Origin: Lantana camara
Taxonomy: Eukaryota > Streptophyta > Magnoliopsida > Lamiales > Verbenaceae
NCBI GenBank assembly: GCA_037501455.1
Contig: CM074857.1
Coordinates: forward strand, 107,727,501-107,791,500
Reading direction: 5' to 3'
DNA: 64,000 bases
The position numbers and the translations under genes are program-made. This document shows positions 1 to 11,197 of the stretch, one piece after another. Numbering within the stretch: the first letter of the stretch is position 1; each line of letters begins with the position of its first letter. Under the pieces are notes generated by a model. The model ran no database searches. It saw only the letters and a program-made list of their open reading frames with translations, and was not told the DNA's origin.

Positions 1-1774
1 CCAAATTCCGACTAAGCCATTTAATCATTCAAAGTTCATACATTTCATACATTCATCATTCATTAGATATTTTCAAATACCATATAATGCATATTCATTA
101 ATTTATCGAGCATACAAGAGCGAAATACATTTTAAAACAATTAACAACTAATATAATTCGACATAACGAGGTTCAATTCACCATTCAAAGCATCAATACA
201 TATCACATTTCATTTGATACATGATTTTATATCCGTTGGCATACATATTGATCGACAAATACAATAATACACAATTTATTGCAATTAAAACAATTAATTC
301 CAAATATTCAAATTATACAAAATAAATCACAATAAATCAACCGGGCATCCGATTGACGAACGGAAAGTGGCGTTGAACTCACCACAACGAGAGGAACTTG
401 CTGTCCGAAGGGCGTCGGAACGCCGCCACCGGAACCAGCCGAACCGCCACGCACAGCCGCCGGACCACCACCTCCGGTGGTCGAAAAATTCCCCGGAAGG
501 ACAGAAACATGCGTCTCGGCCTGCTCGACAAAAGCCCTCAACCAATTCAGAAAATAGCAAACACGTCGGACTTCGTTGACGAAAAACCGAACCAAATTCC
601 AAGGACGAAAACTGAAATTAAATACAAAACGAAAATGAAATCCGAACATACCGTTGGAAAGCCCGTAACGAGCCCTACAAAAACCCCAAGTCAATTCGCC
701 GGAAAAATCGTCGGAGAGAGAAGCCACCGGTTTAGGCCGGTTCACCACCGGTCCACGGCCAACGGTCGGTTCCTGGAACACCGCCGATGCCATCCGCTAT
801 GTTTCGTAATTCCAAGCAACTTTTGTAAAGGGAGCACCACCAAAACCGGCCGAAAAAAGGTCCCAAATCTCCGGCCAAAGTCCCGTCGCTGCGTTACCGC
901 CGGTTTCCGCCACCTACGGTCACCGGTTGCTTGATTTGAGGTCGGAAATGGACTCAGGAGGTCAAAATAGGTCGAATAGGGTCAAGCTCCGCCCGCGAAA
1001 CTCGCCGGAGCACAGCGGAGCCATCGTGCTACAGTGTCGGGCGTCCGCCACCACCACTTCGGGCTGCGCGTGCGGCCCAACCGCGGCCCGGATGGCCGCG
1101 CTGCCAGTGCTGGTCGATGCGCCAGGATCTCCTTCAACTGGGTAGGAGGCGCGTGTCGCCGGAAGTCAGCCGGAGACCGCCGCGAAAGGGCGGCGAAGTA
1201 GCGGTCCGCCACCACCCTCCGTGCGCGACTGAAAATCGACTATATCTCCGCCGTCGTTCGTCGGTTGGTCAAGATCTTGGTACGGTTGTGACCGCGTCGT
1301 CGAGCTCGTCAAAAAGCACTATTGGTTCGTCGAAATCCGTCGAGAAACGAGCAAGTTTGGATTGTGTGTGAAAATACACCTTCGAGTGTGTGTGTACAGT
1401 GTTAGATCGAGGGAGAAAGAGAGAGGAAGCTGGAGCTGAGGTTCTGGCACGCAAAACGAGGATCCGGGGTATATATCTCGGGTCCTCGTACGCAAAACGA
1501 TCGGAAGAACGGGCTAACGAAGTCAGAATGGGGCAAACTTAGAGTCTACGGACTGGTCTCGATGCCCCGAACGCAAAAGAGGGGTCAAAGAGGTCGAACT
1601 CTCGACTGAACGAGAAATGGCCGAATAACCCCTAAAAAGAGAAAATTACAAACAGGCCCCTAAACTCTAAAATAGTTCAAAATAGGGCCAGGCAAAACAC
1701 AAAATAATATAATTAGACACATAATAAAATTGGAACGTGGCGTACCTTATACGTCGGACGAGCGGGGTGTTACA
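1..1774 (-). mobile_element. Partial LTR of a Tekay-like Ty3/gypsy element
   Basis: Read on the minus strand, this stretch starts TGTAACACCCCG at position 1774, a typical gypsy LTR terminus, and runs off the left window edge. It interrupts the 5' (gag leader) part of Tat-1, whose sequence resumes at 1775. It shares the start TGTAAC.CCCCG and a nearby GGTACGC with the complete solo LTR at 6240-8898, so the two belong to related families. Open frames inside it (for example 308-793, minus strand) resemble no protein domain I know; I take them as chance frames in the GC-rich part of the LTR. Whether this is a solo LTR or the end of a full element cannot be seen, and its target duplication cannot be tested. 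Confidence 0.7.
1470..1476 (-). promoter_or_regulatory. Possible TATA box of the LTR promoter
   Basis: On the minus strand this reads GATATATACC, about 300 bp inside the LTR start, a plausible place for a U3 TATA box. Supported by position and motif only. Confidence 0.35.
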
Positions 1775-3903
1775 AAACTCCTTCAACCCGTCATCAGCCA
1801 TGGTTCAAACCCACCACGGGTGTCCAGTCTACGGTGAAAACGGTGAAGAGATCTTCCCCGATCTCAACACCCCTGTAGGAAATTTCCCACCACCAGCGAT
1901 AGGTATCGCTACTGTGGAAGCTGGTCCTAGTGTGCCAAGCCGGATGATCCTGTCTGAGGTGGACTTGGCCGCCTATGCTGAACAATGTCGGGTTGAAGCG
2001 TTAGCAGCCGCAAGGGAGAACCGGGAGCCAAACATGCCAGTTCCCCCGCTGGAAATCCCCTTCATTTTGACCCCCCAGAATGTTACGTACCCCACGGTCC
2101 AAGGGCTCTCCGCACCTTTAGAGTACACTGTCCAGCAACACACCAATCAACCTAGCTTCTGGGGATATCCGCAGCTTCCCTACGCCCAGAACCCATACGC
2201 TCAGCCTCAGACCACCTACATCGCTCCCGTCCCGGGGTCCAGCGCCAAGTCCATCTTGGAACGCATTTGGAGGAGGGATTTGACGATAATGGAAACCCAC
2301 CACGCCGCTGGGAGCCTGTGAGAAGAAAGATCGACCCAGAAGATGAGCAACCCTCACAAATCCTTAGGAATGTGAGGGAAGACGACAGGGGCGCACACCA
2401 TATTGCAGGGACGGCAAGCGAGATGAATAGGAACACGCCCTTCCCAGAAATGTCCCCGTGTTTGATCGCTTGGGGGCTAGGATCCATCCCGAAGCCTACC
2501 AACGGGCAAACTGAGGCCATTAGGTCAGCCCGGGCGATCTCCAAAACCAGCTCCACAGGAGGCAGCAACAGCCACAACCGCAACAACAGCATTTCCTCCC
2601 CGACCCAGCTCATGGGTCGGAATATTTCGATCCCCAAGAGGAAGTGTCATCACATGTTCCTTGCAAGCAAGCCCAAGAGGTCGGGACGCCCGCACACCGT
2701 GACGATCATCCTCCCCCGCGTCAGGGAAGGGTATATCGCAGCGAAAGGGAGACAAGGTCCCCTTTCTGTGATGCGATAATTGACACGAAGGTAGTGGATA
2801 AGGTTCCCACCAACCTGCCAACTTATCACGGGAATACCGATCCCGTGAAACATTGTTCCAAGTTTAAGGATCAGGTCAGCCTTTATGGTCACTCCAAGCT
2901 CATCTGGGCCAAGATCTTCGAAACCACGCTCGAGGGTCCAGCCCAAGACTGGTTCGAACGATTGAACCCGCACAGCATACGGGATTATGAGCATCTGGCC
3001 CAGAAATTCAAGGCTCACTTCTCTTCCATGGCAGGAGTCAAGCTCTCATCCACTTATTTGTACAACATTATCCAAGGAGAGGGAGAGACTTTGAGAAGTT
3101 TCTTTGCCTACTTCAACGAAGCGTCTATCAAGGTGCAGTATCCAGGGATCGATGTCTTGATCCAAACCTTGCACAAAGCCATCCGTCATGAAAAATGCAC
3201 CGATGAAATCATCCTCCAATCACCGCAGAACATGGAAGAAGTCATGGCCATAGCCCGATGATTCATGCGCCTGGAGGAGGTCAAGTCCACCACTCGTGCG
3301 CAGGGACGCAGGAACGACAAGCGTACGAACGAGCTAGCCCCCGATCGATTCCCTAGGTCCAACCCACCTCGATCGGAACCACCCAGGCTCTCAAATAGGA
3401 TGGAGTAGAGGCTCAAGTGTGAGATGCCCTCAGGCAGCGGGGCCAAAAAGGCTTATACCCCGTTGGTCTGCTCCGTTGAAGAGATCTATGAGGTCATGGA
3501 TAGTGGGTTACTCAAAAAGCCCAAGTAGCTGAAAGAAACCAAAAAGGCCAAAGAGTCAGACAAACGGTGCGCCTACCACATGCAATCTGGGTATTGGACC
3601 TCTGAATGCATTGCACTGAGAGAAGAGGTGGAAAGGTTGATCTAGGGTGGCCACCTTATGGAGTTTGTTAAGAAGTTGGACGAGCGAGCCCGCCAGGCCT
3701 TCGACCCAAGAGACTCCCCACCAACAAGGAGGGGACGCAAGCCGCCGCTCGAGAAACCCGAAGAAGGAAACCCCCACAACCTGCCTACCAATGAGATCTT
3801 CATGATTGTAGGAGGCCCTGCAGGGGGAGATTCCAAAACTGCCCGTAAGCGGTCGCGGCGTCAAGGGGGTCGAGAGCTCTACGGGCCCAGAGAAGTGATG
3901 TAG
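1775..3903 (+). pseudogene. gag: Tat-1 gag remnant (capsid/nucleocapsid)
   Basis: Gag would form the cytoplasmic virus-like particle that packages the element RNA. A Pro-rich N-terminal part (1775-2321) runs into a shifted frame (2267-2779). The conserved Retrotrans_gag core lies at about 2770-3260, with motifs such as LPTYHGNTDPV, AQDWFERLNP and LYNIIQGEGETLRSFF. The same frame continues past stops near 3259, 3406, 3526 and 3643 into a degenerate zinc-knuckle-like stretch (CAYHMQSGYWTSEC, about 3570-3612) and a basic C-terminus. It matches the gag of Tat-2 in layout. No single reading frame remains, so no functional Gag is expected. The boundary with protease is approximate. Confidence 0.85.
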
Positions 3904-4682
3904 GTAGAAGTGGGGCAAGAGTGGCGCGAGCAAGAGATCTCATTTAGCGATAGGGACTTTGTACCAGTGATGCCATGGACGGCGGAATGCCGAGTTGTCC
4001 GATGGTAGTCACGCTTGATGTTGCAAACTGTGTTGTACACAAAACCCTTGTTGATAGTGGAAGCTCCGCCAACATTATCTTTTACTCCACTTTGCAAAAA
4101 ATGAATATTCATAACTCGCTCGAATATGAGCCTATTAAGACACCTTTGACAGGTTTCGGTGGATCAGAGGTTTATTCCAAAGGGCGAGTCAAGCTCGTTA
4201 CTTCCATGGGAAAGTTGCCCAAAAGAGCCACGCAGCTGTTGGAGTACCTGGTAGTGGAAGGTCCCTCCGCTTACAACATCATCATAGGGCGTCTTGCCCT
4301 CATAAGCTTCAGAGCGGTAATCTCCACCTAACCACCAAACGATCAAACTGCCAACTCCGCACGGGATTGGGGAGCTCCGATGCAACATACCAGAGTCTTG
4401 GGAGTGCTACTCCATTTCTATGGAAAAGGTAAAGTTTCCTAACAAGACTATTATGCCTTTGTTAAATGTCGATGACTTTTTGGATACGGAGCTCGCCGAC
4501 CCAGATGATCTAACTGCGGAGATATGCTCCAAGCACATGACTTCCACCATTGCCAGAAAGAAAAGAAAGATTGACGATGGGAAAATAGAAGTGGTCGGCG
4601 CTATCGTCCCAGTCCAACTAGTTCCCGACGACGAAAAAAAACCACCAACATAAGTGCTAACCTCAAAGATAAGCAGCAATGT
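3904..4682 (+). pseudogene. Tat-1 aspartic protease and linker remnant
   Basis: The frame at 3975-4331 contains the retroviral-type aspartic protease signature LVDSGSSANII (catalytic Asp in DSGS), followed by a hydrophobic IIIGRLAL motif that fits the second conserved protease block. The enzyme would cleave the Gag-Pol polyprotein. A second short frame (4420-4653) reads an acidic, Lys-rich linker typical between protease and reverse transcriptase in Tat elements. Frame changes on both sides break it from gag and pol. The matching Tat-2 protease (52743-53144) has the same DSGSS motif. Confidence 0.85.
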
Positions 4683-5994
4683 ATGCTCATCTATTTCTTA
4701 CAAGAAAATGCGGATGTGTTCGCCTAGAAGTCTTCAGACTTGGTCGGCGTAGATCCAAAGGTCATCGAACACCACTTAAATGTCGATCCAAGTTTCCGAC
4801 CCATCAAGCAGCGGTTGAGAGCGCAGAGCGACAAGCGCAATGAAATAATCGAATAGGAAGTCAACAAGATCTTGGATGCCGGGTATATCACGCCAGCGAA
4901 GTACGTGGATTGGCTTTGCAATATGGTCCTGGTCACGAAAACTGGGAGGAAGTGGCGAATGTGCAACGACTTCACGGACTTAAACAAAGCATGCCCCAAG
5001 GACCCTTATCCTCTCCCACGGATCAACCAGCTGGTTGATTCCACTACTGGGTGCGAGCTTCTGAGTATGATGGACGCTTTCCAAGGCTATTATCAGATTT
5101 TCATGGCCCAGGAGGATAAAAAGAAGACTGCTTTCATTGTGGTCAAGGGCATTCATTGCTTCGAGGTCATGCCTTTTGGTTTAAAGAACGCGGGAGCTAC
5201 ATACCAGAGGTTGGTTAACAAAGTTTTCGAAGACGAAATTGGGAAAACAATGTAAGTGTATGTTGACGACATGATTGTCAAAAACGAGAAGGCTGAGATG
5301 CACCTGACAGATCTGGGTCGAACTTTCGACCTGCTACACAAATACAGAATGAAGCTGAATCCTAACAAATGCTCCTTTGGTGTGGAAGGGGGAAAGTTTC
5401 TTGGGTTCATAGTCAGCCAGTGGGGGATCTAAGCTAACCCGGAGAAGATCCTGGCACTGAAAAGCAGCAACAGGCCCCACACCATTAGGGACGTCCAACG
5501 TCTCGTTGGTCGAATTATTTCCCTGAACAGGTTCATCTCTCGCTCTTCTGAAAAAAAACTTCCATTCTTTAAAATTCTACGTAATATTAAGAAATTCGAG
5601 TGGACCGATGAATGTGACGAGGCCTTCGAAAGGCTTAAAGAGTATCTTGCCTCCCCTCCTTTGTTGTCTAAACCAATTGCAGGAGAAACCATGTATCTTT
5701 ACCTGGTGGTTACGGAGGAAGCAGTCAGTTCTGTGTTAGTTGCGCTTCGCGAAATGAAACATATGCCAGTACAATATGTGAGCAAGATATTGCATGGCAC
5801 GGAGACTCGCTACCTGGAAATTGAGAGGTTCGGCACTCGTGCATACCTCCAGGAAGTTGAGGCCCTACTTCCAGTCGCACTCCATCGTGGTCCTCACATA
5901 CCAAGGTTTGCGCCAAGTGTTGGAGAAGCCAGAAGCATCAGGAAGGATAGTGAAATGGGCAATTGAGTTGAGCCAGTTTGATATTAGCTACTAG
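4683..5994 (+). pseudogene. pol: Tat-1 reverse transcriptase and first RNase H remnant
   Basis: One frame reads through most of the reverse transcriptase: the template-binding region (KWRMCNDFTDLNKACPKDPYP), MDAFQGYYQI, MPFGLKNAGATYQ and the catalytic VYVDDMIVK at about 5257-5283. In-frame stops interrupt it near 4724, 4856, 5253 and 5431. The connection and first RNase H follow (FLGFIVSQ, LPFFKILR, PVQYVSKILHGTETRYLEIER), then a frameshift near 5835. The enzyme would copy element RNA into DNA in the particle and degrade the RNA strand. Several stops fall where Tat-2 or Tat relatives have Glu or Trp codons, so they look like point mutations rather than sequencing artefacts. Confidence 0.9.
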
Positions 5995-6009
5995 CCTAGG
6001 GCTGCGTAC

Positions 6010-6239
6010 CATGCCCAAATCCTCGCATATTTCCTCATCGAGAGAGACGACCCAACCAAGCAGACCCCGTGCTCAGTACTATGGACCATGTCGGTCGATG
6101 GCTCCTCAACCTCCCAAGGAGGGGGTGTGGGGATATCCCTGATAAGCGTGGAGGGACAAGAGCTTGATTTCGCTATCTCCCTAGACTTCCAGGCCACCAA
6201 CAATGAAGCAGAGTATGAGGCGCTCGTCGCGGGCCTCAA
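6010..6239 (+). pseudogene. Tat-1 archaeal-type RNase H, first half
   Basis: Contains the first catalytic blocks of the additional RNase H of Tat elements: SVDGSSTSQGGG (Asp) and TNNEAEYEALVAG (Glu). It stops abruptly at the solo LTR inserted at 6240 and continues at 8899. The CTCAA preceding the LTR is the left target-site duplication (6235-6239). In the family this domain is thought to take over RNA-strand removal from the older RNase H. Confidence 0.9.
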
Positions 6240-8898
6240 TGTAGCACCCCGGTACCCGTGGAGGTGCCACACCCCCGCACTATAGGTCAATTCACATACG
6301 AAACGGCCAATCCGTACACGAACCAACCTATAGCGAACGGGTGACAATGCAATACACGACAAGCTAGGCGGGAAACTTAAACATGCGACATGATAAAGCG
6401 GAAGCATAAAATAATTTCTAACAAATAGTTTCATTTATTCAATCATGATATTTCTCATTTATCAAGTAGTGCATAATCTAGACTATCATATCAATACATT
6501 ATCATTTTCCATTAAAGAATAGCAATAATTACAATTCCAAAATTAATATTAATAATTAAATGCACGAACCACGGATGACACGACTACATGAACTGGACCC
6601 GACTCGACTCACTCCCGCCTAGCGTGCACCTGCAATACCTGAAAGGTGGAGGCGTCAGTCTGTGAAGACCGAGTGAGGGGTTTACATATATATTAGCGCA
6701 GATAACATGCAAGTTATATTCTCGGGTAAAGGTTTATAAAAGATAATTATACAAGTTCAATAATAACATATCTTCGCCCGAGAATACAACGGTCAATATT
6801 AAATCCTTGTTCATTATCATGCAATCAATCAATATATGGCCCCGGCGAGTGAGGGCGGTCTCCAACCTTACTCCAATGAACATGAACATGCTTGCTTGTT
6901 TGTTAATCAAGAGGTGATCATGCAATCAATTATCGTGCTATCGTGCAATAGTGTAATCAGGTAACATATTCATGGAGTAACAATCATGAAATAACCCGAG
7001 GCGCATCCGTGGTGCCGGACTCGTCCCCAGTCTCCTTCTCCCTCCAATGATGGGAAGGTAGCTAGCCTTCACCATCCACGACATATTGAGCAGAGGGTAC
7101 ATGAATCCCTAAGCCCGGAGCTCCTTCCTCCACTAACCTCCTAGTGGATTCAGGGGTGACCCCAAATGTGGTGAGGATAGCACCAGAGTTACCCGTCAGC
7201 CCTTGCTTTCCCGGTTGGCTCTAGTCACTACCCTCGGGCCCATCATGAACGATCATGCTACTCGCCTAAACATGCTTGAAATCATGAACATGGACAATCT
7301 TGGCTTGCTTGCTTGCTTGAACATGACTTGAAATGATCAATGATTTATAGAAATTATAGATATAAATACCTTTTGGCCGAAATATCACATGAGGGATATA
7401 CGGGTTCTATGTAACTAGAAATTAAACCTCACCTGACAGGCGACACACGACTCGTGAATGCGTGAACGTGCTCATGAGCCACAATCTCCGCCCTGGAGAA
7501 TAACTGGACAAGAAACGGGACAATGTGCGTGCATGAGACCATAATTCAATCATATTATTCATATAATGACGCACGGCATAATCATACACGAGACATCGAG
7601 CAATTCACAATGTAGCATGAAAACATGTTGTTTCGACATATAATCAATCATATAATAGCAATTCGGGATTAAATAACCCGTTGGAACGACGTCCCAAAAA
7701 TCCCATTTTGTGCAGAATGTTTCTGCACTTCCAGGGGTATGGGAACGGCCGTTCCAGGTTTTAATGTAAAATGGGAAGGGCCGTTCCCCCACTCCCGAAA
7801 CTGCTCCCGAAGGTGGGAACGGCCGTTCCCGTCTATGAGACAAAGTGGGAACGGGCGTTCCCATCCTCGCCGCCCTGCACTATTCAAATTATGGGAACGG
7901 CCGTTCCCTGTTTGCAAAGGGAACGGGAAGGGTCGTTCCCGTCTTACAGAAGATGCAGCAGAACAGGGGAAGAAACAGGGGAGCACGAAAACACCACAAA
8001 TCCCCACACCACTCACATATTTCAATCCCAAACATAATAATTCATGAAGAGAAATAAGTATACATGCTTTGGATCCAATAAAACACAATATGAACACACA
8101 ATCCATGCTTTAATCATCCCAATCACAAACTTTAGCATATATACAAATTTATCATATAATCTCATATTCTTCAAGAATCATACTTGGAATTCAAGCCTAA
8201 GGTTCCTAATCATGCTTCTAACATTAAATCATGAGTTATCAAGCTTGAATTATAAACCCTAGCTCCATACATAAATTCAAGAAATCATATATCTTCCTCT
8301 CTACCTTGAAAGAGAATAAAAGGAGAAGATGATGAAGCTAGCATGATGAATGAGCTCCCAAAACCATATTTCTCTTGATAAACTTGATGAAGTTGATGAA
8401 ATCTCCTCTTCCCTTTTTGGAGGTTTTGGCTCGGTAGAGGAAGGAAGCAAAATTAGATGATTGGCATGAAAATGAAGATGATTGAGGGAGAGATGCATAT
8501 ACGTGATATTTGGGGAAATATGTAATAATTATAATTAAGTCCTTAAAGTTCTATAAGTCATGCAATTGAGGCCACAAGGTTTGGAAATGATCAATTAGGT
8601 CCCAAAAGGTTTTCATGCAATGTAGTCCTCTAATTTATGTAAATGAACAATTAAGGACAATCATGTAAATTATATAATTTGAACAATTAATTCATGTAGC
8701 AATTAAATTCCACTCATACAAAAATTGTTAAATTGAAAGGAATATCATATAATTTCACGTAATCATGTTGAAAACAATTGATAAGAATTTAATATAACAC
8801 TTATAACTTAATTAAACGAAAATAATAAAATAAAGTCCTAACGCTCGAAACCCACACGTGTCGAGCGTACCTGACTGTCTGAAAATCGGGGCGTTACA
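6240..8898 (-). mobile_element. Solo LTR of a Tekay-like Ty3/gypsy family, 2659 bp
   Basis: Plus-strand ends are TGTAGCACCCCGG and CGGGGCGTTACA, imperfect inverted termini. The 5-bp target duplication CTCAA (6235-6239 and 8899-8903) flanks it exactly, and removing it rejoins the RNase H reading frame of Tat-1. Minus orientation is chosen because the minus-strand start TGTAACGCCCCG matches the usual LTR start and that of the LTR at 1-1774. No coding domain, primer site or second LTR lies inside, so it is a solo LTR left by LTR-LTR recombination. It carries the dyad array at 7741-7940; open frames across that array (repeating GNGRSH-like peptides) are by-products of it. Confidence 0.88.
7741..7940. 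repeat. Array of six 16-bp dyads, GGGAACGGCCGTTCCC type
   Basis: Near-perfect inverted-symmetric motifs start at 7741, 7773, 7815, 7847, 7893 and 7925. The spacings are 32, 42, 32, 46 and 32 bp, so the motifs form three pairs, each 32 bp apart, with pairs repeating every 74-78 bp. Sequence between motifs is not conserved. See the findings for discussion. Confidence 0.9.
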
Positions 8899-9169
8899 CT
8901 CAAAATCGCCATAGAACACGGGATTGAAAGAATATCGGTAACCACAGATTCTCACCTGGTGGCAAGCCAATTCCAGGGCTCTTATGAGGTGCGAGAGGAG
9001 ACAATGATCAAGTACCTGGCTAAGGTCAAATCCTTGGCATCCAGTTTCAAAGAGTTTACACTGCAGCAGGTCCCCCGGGAAGAAAACACGCGAGCAGACG
9101 CCCTGTCTAAATTCGCGAACGGGATAAGAGGTTCTAAAGATCAAAACATCACCTACCTCTCAAGCAAAG
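8899..9169 (+). pseudogene. Tat-1 archaeal-type RNase H, second half
   Basis: Resumes directly after the solo LTR with the remaining catalytic blocks: VTTDSHLVASQ (Asp) and EENTRADALSKFA (Asp). All four acidic residues of an RNase H (D-E-D-D) are thus still present across the two halves. It lines up with the uninterrupted Tat-2 copy at 35741-36646. The frame breaks at a 16-bp tandem duplication just downstream. Confidence 0.88.
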
Positions 9170-9201
9170 GAAGAGCGATTGATGGGAAGAGCGATTGATG
9201 G
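9170..9201 (+). repeat. 16-bp perfect tandem duplication causing a frameshift
   Basis: GAAGAGCGATTGATGG occurs twice head to tail (9170-9185, 9186-9201). Sixteen is not a multiple of three, and the pol frame changes exactly here, from the RNase H frame to the integrase frame. Confidence 0.9.
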
Positions 9202-10450
9202 GGAAATAGAAATGATATGTTCTATCGACCCAGCGGAGCCACGCTGGCTCGATGAATTCATACTATACCTTCGCGATGGGGTACTGTTGGCAGACAAAAA
9301 TGCAGCGAGGCACCTAAAATACAAAGTAGCGGGTTATTCACTGGACTTTGAAGGAAGGTTATATAAAAGAGCATAGATGAGTCCAATGAAAAGGTGCCTC
9401 CGTCCCTCCCAGGCCCAAGACCTGCTTGAAGAAATTCACAGTGGGCAGTGCGGAAATCACGCGGGTGGTCGATCCCTAGCAAAGAAGGTCTTTAGGAGTG
9501 GGTTTTATTGGCCTACCCTCAATGAAGATGCTAAGGAATACGCCCGTAAATGTGTTAATTGCCAGAAGCACGCCAACATCCCGCACCAACACCCGATGGA
9601 GATGGTCCTTGTTGACATATGTTGGCCTTTCGATCAATGGGGCATTGACATTGTGGGACCACTCCCGCTTGCAGCTGGACAAAGACAATACGTTTTGGTC
9701 GTGGTAGAGTATTTTTCCAAATGGGTCGAAGCCCAGCCAGCCCCAAAAATCACTGATAAGGTCATTCAAAACTTCTTATGGCGCAACATTATTTGCAGGT
9801 TTGGAGTCCCCAGTGTCCTAATTTGCGACAACGGAACTCAGTTCTAGAGCGCCAGAACCAGATCTTATTGCTCAGATATGGGAATCAGTCAGCGTTTCGC
9901 ATCAGTTGGTTATCCTTAAGCAAACGGCCAAGTCGAAGTTATTAATCGCATCATCATCCAGAACCTCCAAAGCAGGCTAAAGGCCAAGAAGGGAGCCTGG
10001 GCCGACGAGCTTGACCCGGGACCGCGACAGGGTTAACACCTTTCTCGATGGTCTATGGGTTGGAAGCCATGATCCCAGCAGAGTTGCTTCATCAAACGGC
10101 AAGACTCAAGAGTCTCCAACTACCAGCTCGCCAGAAATGCAGAAGACCGAGCACATGAGCTCGACACCATTGAAGAAATCCGACAGAAGGGTTTCCAACG
10201 TATGCAACAGTACCGAGCCACAGTGGCTCGAAGCTACAACAAAGGCGTTAAACCTCGCGCCTTCCAAATCAGCAACTTAGTTCTCAAAAAAGTCGAAGTA
10301 ACCAAATACGTGGGCAAATTACAACCAAACTGGGAGGGCCCCATCGTATTGCCGAAGTGGATCGTAACAAAGCGTACCACCTAGAAGACATGGAGGGAAA
10401 CACCATTCCCAGGTCATGGAATGCCCACAACCTTAAAAAGTTTTACGTTT
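9202..10450 (+). pseudogene. Tat-1 integrase remnant
   Basis: The HHCC zinc finger is readable (EEIHSGQCGNHAGG through CVNCQKHA, about 9430-9570), then the catalytic core with GIDIVGPL (first Asp), CDNGTQF (second Asp) and NGQVEVINR (Glu). Stops fall near 9371, 9845 and 9916. After GAWADEL the frame collapses, apparently with loss of part of the core, and C-terminal residues (PNWEGPIV, NAHNLKKFY) reappear in other frames up to 10450. Integrase would insert the DNA copy into the host genome; this one cannot be made intact. Confidence 0.88.
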
Positions 10451-10518
10451 AAAATTATTCCCGATTGTAAGTGCTATTTTGTACTTATCTCGACTCGTTT
10501 GCAATAATGAAAGTATTT

Positions 10519-10645
10519 TCAGTCAACCTGGATACTTCTTTATTATCAGTCAATCTGAGTATTTTCCTATTTCAGTCAATCTGAGTATTTTCCTATTCCA
10601 GTTAATCTGAATGTTTTATTGCACCAAGTTAACCTTAGTATTTTC
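10519..10645 (+). repeat. Degenerate 26-27-bp tandem repeats behind Tat-1 integrase
   Basis: About five decaying copies of a CAGTCAATCTGAGTATTTTC unit. Variable tandem repeats between pol and the polypurine tract are known from Tat/Ogre elements and can seed satellite DNA. Confidence 0.8.
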
Positions 10646-11197
10646 TTAAGATGTATTAAGTTCGTCCCGTGGAAACACATTCGATATTCTATCAATGCCT
10701 CGGGAGGGGGTGCCAGGCCCCCAGTAAGCACAAACCAGAAAGGATCATGTCTCTTTTCGACCCAAGGCTTGTGCCATTACTCGTTTCGAGCCAGCACTTG
10801 AAGCAATTTTCAGTAAAAGGTCCCAAACTGCCTTGTTGACAAATGAGTCGTTCGCAAGCCGAAAAAAATCAACAATGTGAAAAGGCGAATAAACGAAGCA
10901 AAATTGAAGCAAATTTCCATTAAATTTCATTCATAAAAGGGGTCAAGCCCCAAAGATGTACAAGGGAAACGCGGAAAAAGATTACAAGGCTTATATGCAA
11001 GATGAGTATAAGAATCAAGAGTTGGAAGCAGGAGGATCTACAGAATTTGCAATTGTCCTTTCAAACAAAGCTGGAGGGTTTGTCTCTTTCGCGAGACAGG
11101 CTTTTGCAAGGACAAGCTCATTTTCAATAATCACTTGGGCCGGAGGAAGAACCGCCAACGGAGGAATCGCTAATGCCGGGCGATTTGGGCCTACACT

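Noticed and set aside
308..1454. Several open frames in the first 1.5 kb
   Set aside because: They lie in an LTR, overlap on both strands, carry no known domain and reflect GC-rich composition.
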